From positions 1 through 8,192 of the forward strand of contig JAUIKP010000129.1 in NCBI GenBank assembly GCA_030430725.1: 8,192 bases of DNA, in the 5' to 3' direction. The notes under the pieces are model-generated. The model searched no databases and was not told the origin of the DNA. It worked only from the letters and a program-made list of their open reading frames with translations. This stretch comes from Nitrospiria bacterium (GTDB taxonomy: Bacteria; Nitrospirota; Nitrospiria; Nitrospirales; UBA8639). Of this stretch, positions 5,824 through 8,192 are shown in pieces (position 1 is the first letter of the stretch; each line of letters opens with the position of its first letter). Position numbers and translations under genes: made by a program.

Positions 5824-8192
5824 ATGCTATCAGAGAATGTATCGACAGTTAAACCTTGTCTGCGACAACTCGCGAAACGGGAATATCCGTGGAGGTGGCT
5901 TGAGAAAGTGATAGTCGTGGGGCTGCTTCTAGGCATCCTTATCTCACCGACCATGGCTCAAGAAGCATTCGCTGAGGCAGGACCAGCCCACATAGTCGGA
6001 TTCAACATTCCTCCTCAACCGGTCGGATCGGCATTAAATGCCTTTGCCGATGCAACCGGATGGCAGATTAGTTTGCCGACGGAACTAGCCGCCGGTCGCA
6101 TGTCCCCGGGAGTCAGTGGCCGTTATACTCCGGAAGTCGCGTTGCAAACGTTGCTGTCAGGAACGGGATTAACCTATCAGCTTGCCGATTCCAACGCAGT
6201 CATCCTGGTTCCTGAATCGCCATCGGCAGCTGCCCCCGCATCCCTTCCATCGCCAGGTCCGGTGGTCGCGGCGGAACTCCCCCGTTCAAGCAATGGGGCC
6301 ACCACACCCAAAACGGTGACGGTGCCGGAGATTGTGGTGAAAGAAGTGCGTGAGCGGGACGACGAAAAAACATATGTGGCCGAAGAGTCGCATACGGCGA
6401 CCCGAACGGATACGCCGATTCGTGACGTGCCGCAGTCAATCCAGGTCATCACCAGAAAGGTGATCGAAGAACAACGAACCTATCGCCTTCAAAACACCCT
6501 GGAAAATATTTCAGGCATCAACGCGACGGAGTCCGCAGCCTCTCTCTACGACTCACTTATCATTCGAGGATTCGCGGCTACCGACCGGTCCTATTATCGC
6601 AATGGCTTGCTCGACCCCTTCGCTCAGTTTATGGCGTCGGACACCTATAATCTCCAGCGAATCGAAGTACTGAAAGGGCCGGCATCGGTACTGTACGGAC
6701 AGGGAGATCCAGGCGGGATCATCAATCTCGTCACCAATAGAGCCTTGCCTCATGCGGCCTATTCCGCCAGCACCACGTTGGGAAACTATAACTTTTATCG
6801 ATCTGAACTCAACGCCACGGGACCGATTAATGCGAATAAGACCCTGCTCTATCGTCTGAATGTAGCAGGCCAAAAGGCGAGTAGCTTCATTGATTATGCC
6901 AACCGTGATCTTGTGGCAGTCGCTCCAAGCCTGACCTGGCTTATAGGTTCACGGACCGCCTTCACGGTCGATTTTGATTACATGCGGCGGTGGAGCAACG
7001 ACCCCTACGGACTTCCGGCCCAGGGCACCTACCTCCCAAACGTCAATGGCCCCATTTCTCGGCGTACCTCGACGACCCTCGGTAGCTTCAGCACATTTAA
7101 TCGAAGCTCCTATCGGCTTGGCTACGATCTCTCCCACCAATTCAATGACCAGTGGTCCATTCGCAATGCATACAGATATTCGATCGTGGAAGATGACAAA
7201 GATAACTTATACGCCGGCTTTGACGGCATCCTGGAACCTGATCAACGAACCATCCAAAGGTTTCAGGTACTGCAGCCGGTGGTGGCCCGCCGACATGCCC
7301 ACTCGATGGTGACCAATGTGGTGGGGCATCTGCAGTTCCTGAAGATGGAGCATACCCTATTGACCGGCGTTGAACTCCGGCAGGAAAAAACCGATCAGTT
7401 CACCTTTGCCTTCGGGGAGGCGCCACCGCTGGATCTCTATAATCCCGACTATTCCCTGCGCCCTAACCCTTTTGACGGACCAAGGATCAGCAATGTGGGC
7501 GACACCAAAAGCGTCGGGATCTATATGCAAGACCAGGTGACGATTCTCCCGAATTTGAAATTCCTTGGTGGCGTGCGATACGACTATGTCGACCAGTACC
7601 AAAAATTTACCTTTGCGGGAGACTCCACCAAAGATTCGTTGGACAACGATGCCTGGAGCCCTCGGTTAGGATTAGTGTATCAACCGATCGAACCGGTGTC
7701 CCTCTATACCTCCTGGACGAGAGGTTTTCAGCCAAGCTCAGCCTCGTCAGTTAATCCTGATGGGGAAACGTTCAAGCCGGAACGGTCCACCCAATATGAA
7801 GTGGGGATTAAAGCGTTCCTGTGGGATAATCGCATCTCCGCCACACTCGCCTGGTTCCACCTGACCCGGAAGAATCTGCTGACGCCTGATTCAAATCCTG
7901 CGCAGGCAGCCCAAGGGTTCATGGTACAGTCTGGTGAGCAACGCAGTCAGGGAATTGAATTTGATATCACCGCCCAACTGACCGCTGGATGGAACGTGAT
8001 CGCCGGTTATGCATATACCGATGCTGAGGTGACCAAAGACAACGATCCGACATTAGAGCATAAGCGTCTGGCCAATGTGCCTTACAATAAATTTACTCTC
8101 TGGTCCACGTACCATTTTCAGGAAGGGTTACTTACAGGATTCGGATTTGGCGGCGGGATTTTCGCATACACCGATCGCAATGCCACTATTTC
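5824..8192 (+). CDS. TonB-dependent siderophore receptor with STN transducer domain, 3' end outside window
   Basis: Outer-membrane ferric-siderophore importer and signal transducer; 789 residues are visible and the frame is still open at the window end. Residues 1-45 are a signal peptide: a long basic n-region, the hydrophobic core VIVVGLLLGILIS (29-41), and a probable cut after TMA (45) or AFA (50). The STN domain is at about 57-130 (FNIPPQPVGSALNAFADATG ... LLSGTGLTY ... NAVILVP). A Pro/Ala-rich linker follows, then a TonB-box-like segment TVTVPEIVVKEV (164-175). The plug runs about 198-312 (TPIRDVPQSIQVITR, LIIRGFAATDRSYYRNG, IEVLKGPASVLYGQGDPGG). The barrel continues to the edge, with typical segments YMQDQVTILPNLKFLGGVRYDYV and LYTSWTRGFQPS. 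Roughly the last few strands are missing. Position directly behind sigma and FecR genes marks it as the cognate receptor of that relay. It shares 14-base identities with the upstream receptor, for example at 6337-6350 and 6673-6686, and so is a paralogue. The siderophore cannot be named. Confidence 0.95.
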   Translation, partial: MLSENVSTVKPCLRQLAKREYPWRWLEKVIVVGLLLGILISPTMAQEAFAEAGPAHIVGFNIPPQPVGSALNAFADATGWQISLPTELAAGRMSPGVSGRYTPEVALQTLLSGTGLTYQLADSNAVILVPESPSAAAPASLPSPGPVVAAELPRSSNGATTPKTVTVPEIVVKEVRERDDEKTYVAEESHTATRTDTPIRDVPQSIQVITRKVIEEQRTYRLQNTLENISGINATESAASLYDSLIIRGFAATDRSYYRNGLLDPFAQFMASDTYNLQRIEVLKGPASVLYGQGDPGGIINLVTNRALPHAAYSASTTLGNYNFYRSELNATGPINANKTLLYRLNVAGQKASSFIDYANRDLVAVAPSLTWLIGSRTAFTVDFDYMRRWSNDPYGLPAQGTYLPNVNGPISRRTSTTLGSFSTFNRSSYRLGYDLSHQFNDQWSIRNAYRYSIVEDDKDNLYAGFDGILEPDQRTIQRFQVLQPVVARRHAHSMVTNVVGHLQFLKMEHTLLTGVELRQEKTDQFTFAFGEAPPLDLYNPDYSLRPNPFDGPRISNVGDTKSVGIYMQDQVTILPNLKFLGGVRYDYVDQYQKFTFAGDSTKDSLDNDAWSPRLGLVYQPIEPVSLYTSWTRGFQPSSASSVNPDGETFKPERSTQYEVGIKAFLWDNRISATLAWFHLTRKNLLTPDSNPAQAAQGFMVQSGEQRSQGIEFDITAQLTAGWNVIAGYAYTDAEVTKDNDPTLEHKRLANVPYNKFTLWSTYHFQEGLLTGFGFGGGIFAYTDRNATI

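Noticed and set aside
1..8192. CRISPR arrays, tRNA or rRNA genes, transposase genes
   Set aside because: No regularly spaced repeats, tRNA-like folds, rRNA signatures or transposase motifs were seen on either strand.

Overview
This window comes from a Gram-negative (diderm) bacterium and holds an iron-uptake and iron-signalling locus. Base composition looks close to balanced and the best start sites have strong AGGAGG ribosome binding sites. The protein style (long STN-type receptors with a PE[IV]VVKEV TonB-box-like motif, a FecI/FecR pair, a redoxin ending in an 'HLVHNLNGRG'-like segment) reminds me of Nitrospira-type bacteria, perhaps a moderate-GC marine lineage. That attribution is an impression, not a result.

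Layout, left to right. (1) Bases 2-2170, + strand: the 3' part of a TonB-dependent siderophore receptor that also carried an N-terminal STN signalling domain, of which only the last strand is in the window. (2) Bases 2171-3100: about 930 bases between convergent genes with no convincing gene, but with several inverted repeats. (3) Bases 3101-3235, - strand: a 44-residue single-pass membrane protein. (4) Bases 3370-3936, - strand: a 188-residue peroxiredoxin-fold protein that lacks the peroxidatic cysteine. (5) Bases 3937-4139: a divergent control region with a good sigma70-type promoter and two Fur-like palindromes, one over each presumed -10. (6) Bases 4140-4658, + strand: an ECF sigma factor of the FecI type. 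(7) Bases 4733-5728, + strand: its FecR-type membrane regulator. (8) Bases 5824 to the window end, + strand: a second receptor, complete at its N-terminus (signal peptide, STN domain, TonB-box-like motif, plug, most of the barrel) and cut by the window edge.

How it probably works: low iron relieves Fur repression of the sigma/FecR operon. Ferric-siderophore binding to the outer-membrane receptor is relayed by the periplasmic STN domain to the C-terminal part of FecR. FecR then activates the ECF sigma factor, which transcribes the receptor gene from a candidate ECF-type promoter just upstream of it. The upstream receptor is a paralogue with the same STN architecture and could feed the same relay or a separate one. 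The least ordinary part is the divergent arm, a catalytically degenerate peroxiredoxin-like protein followed by a tiny membrane protein, placed opposite the iron-signalling operon and possibly under the same iron control.
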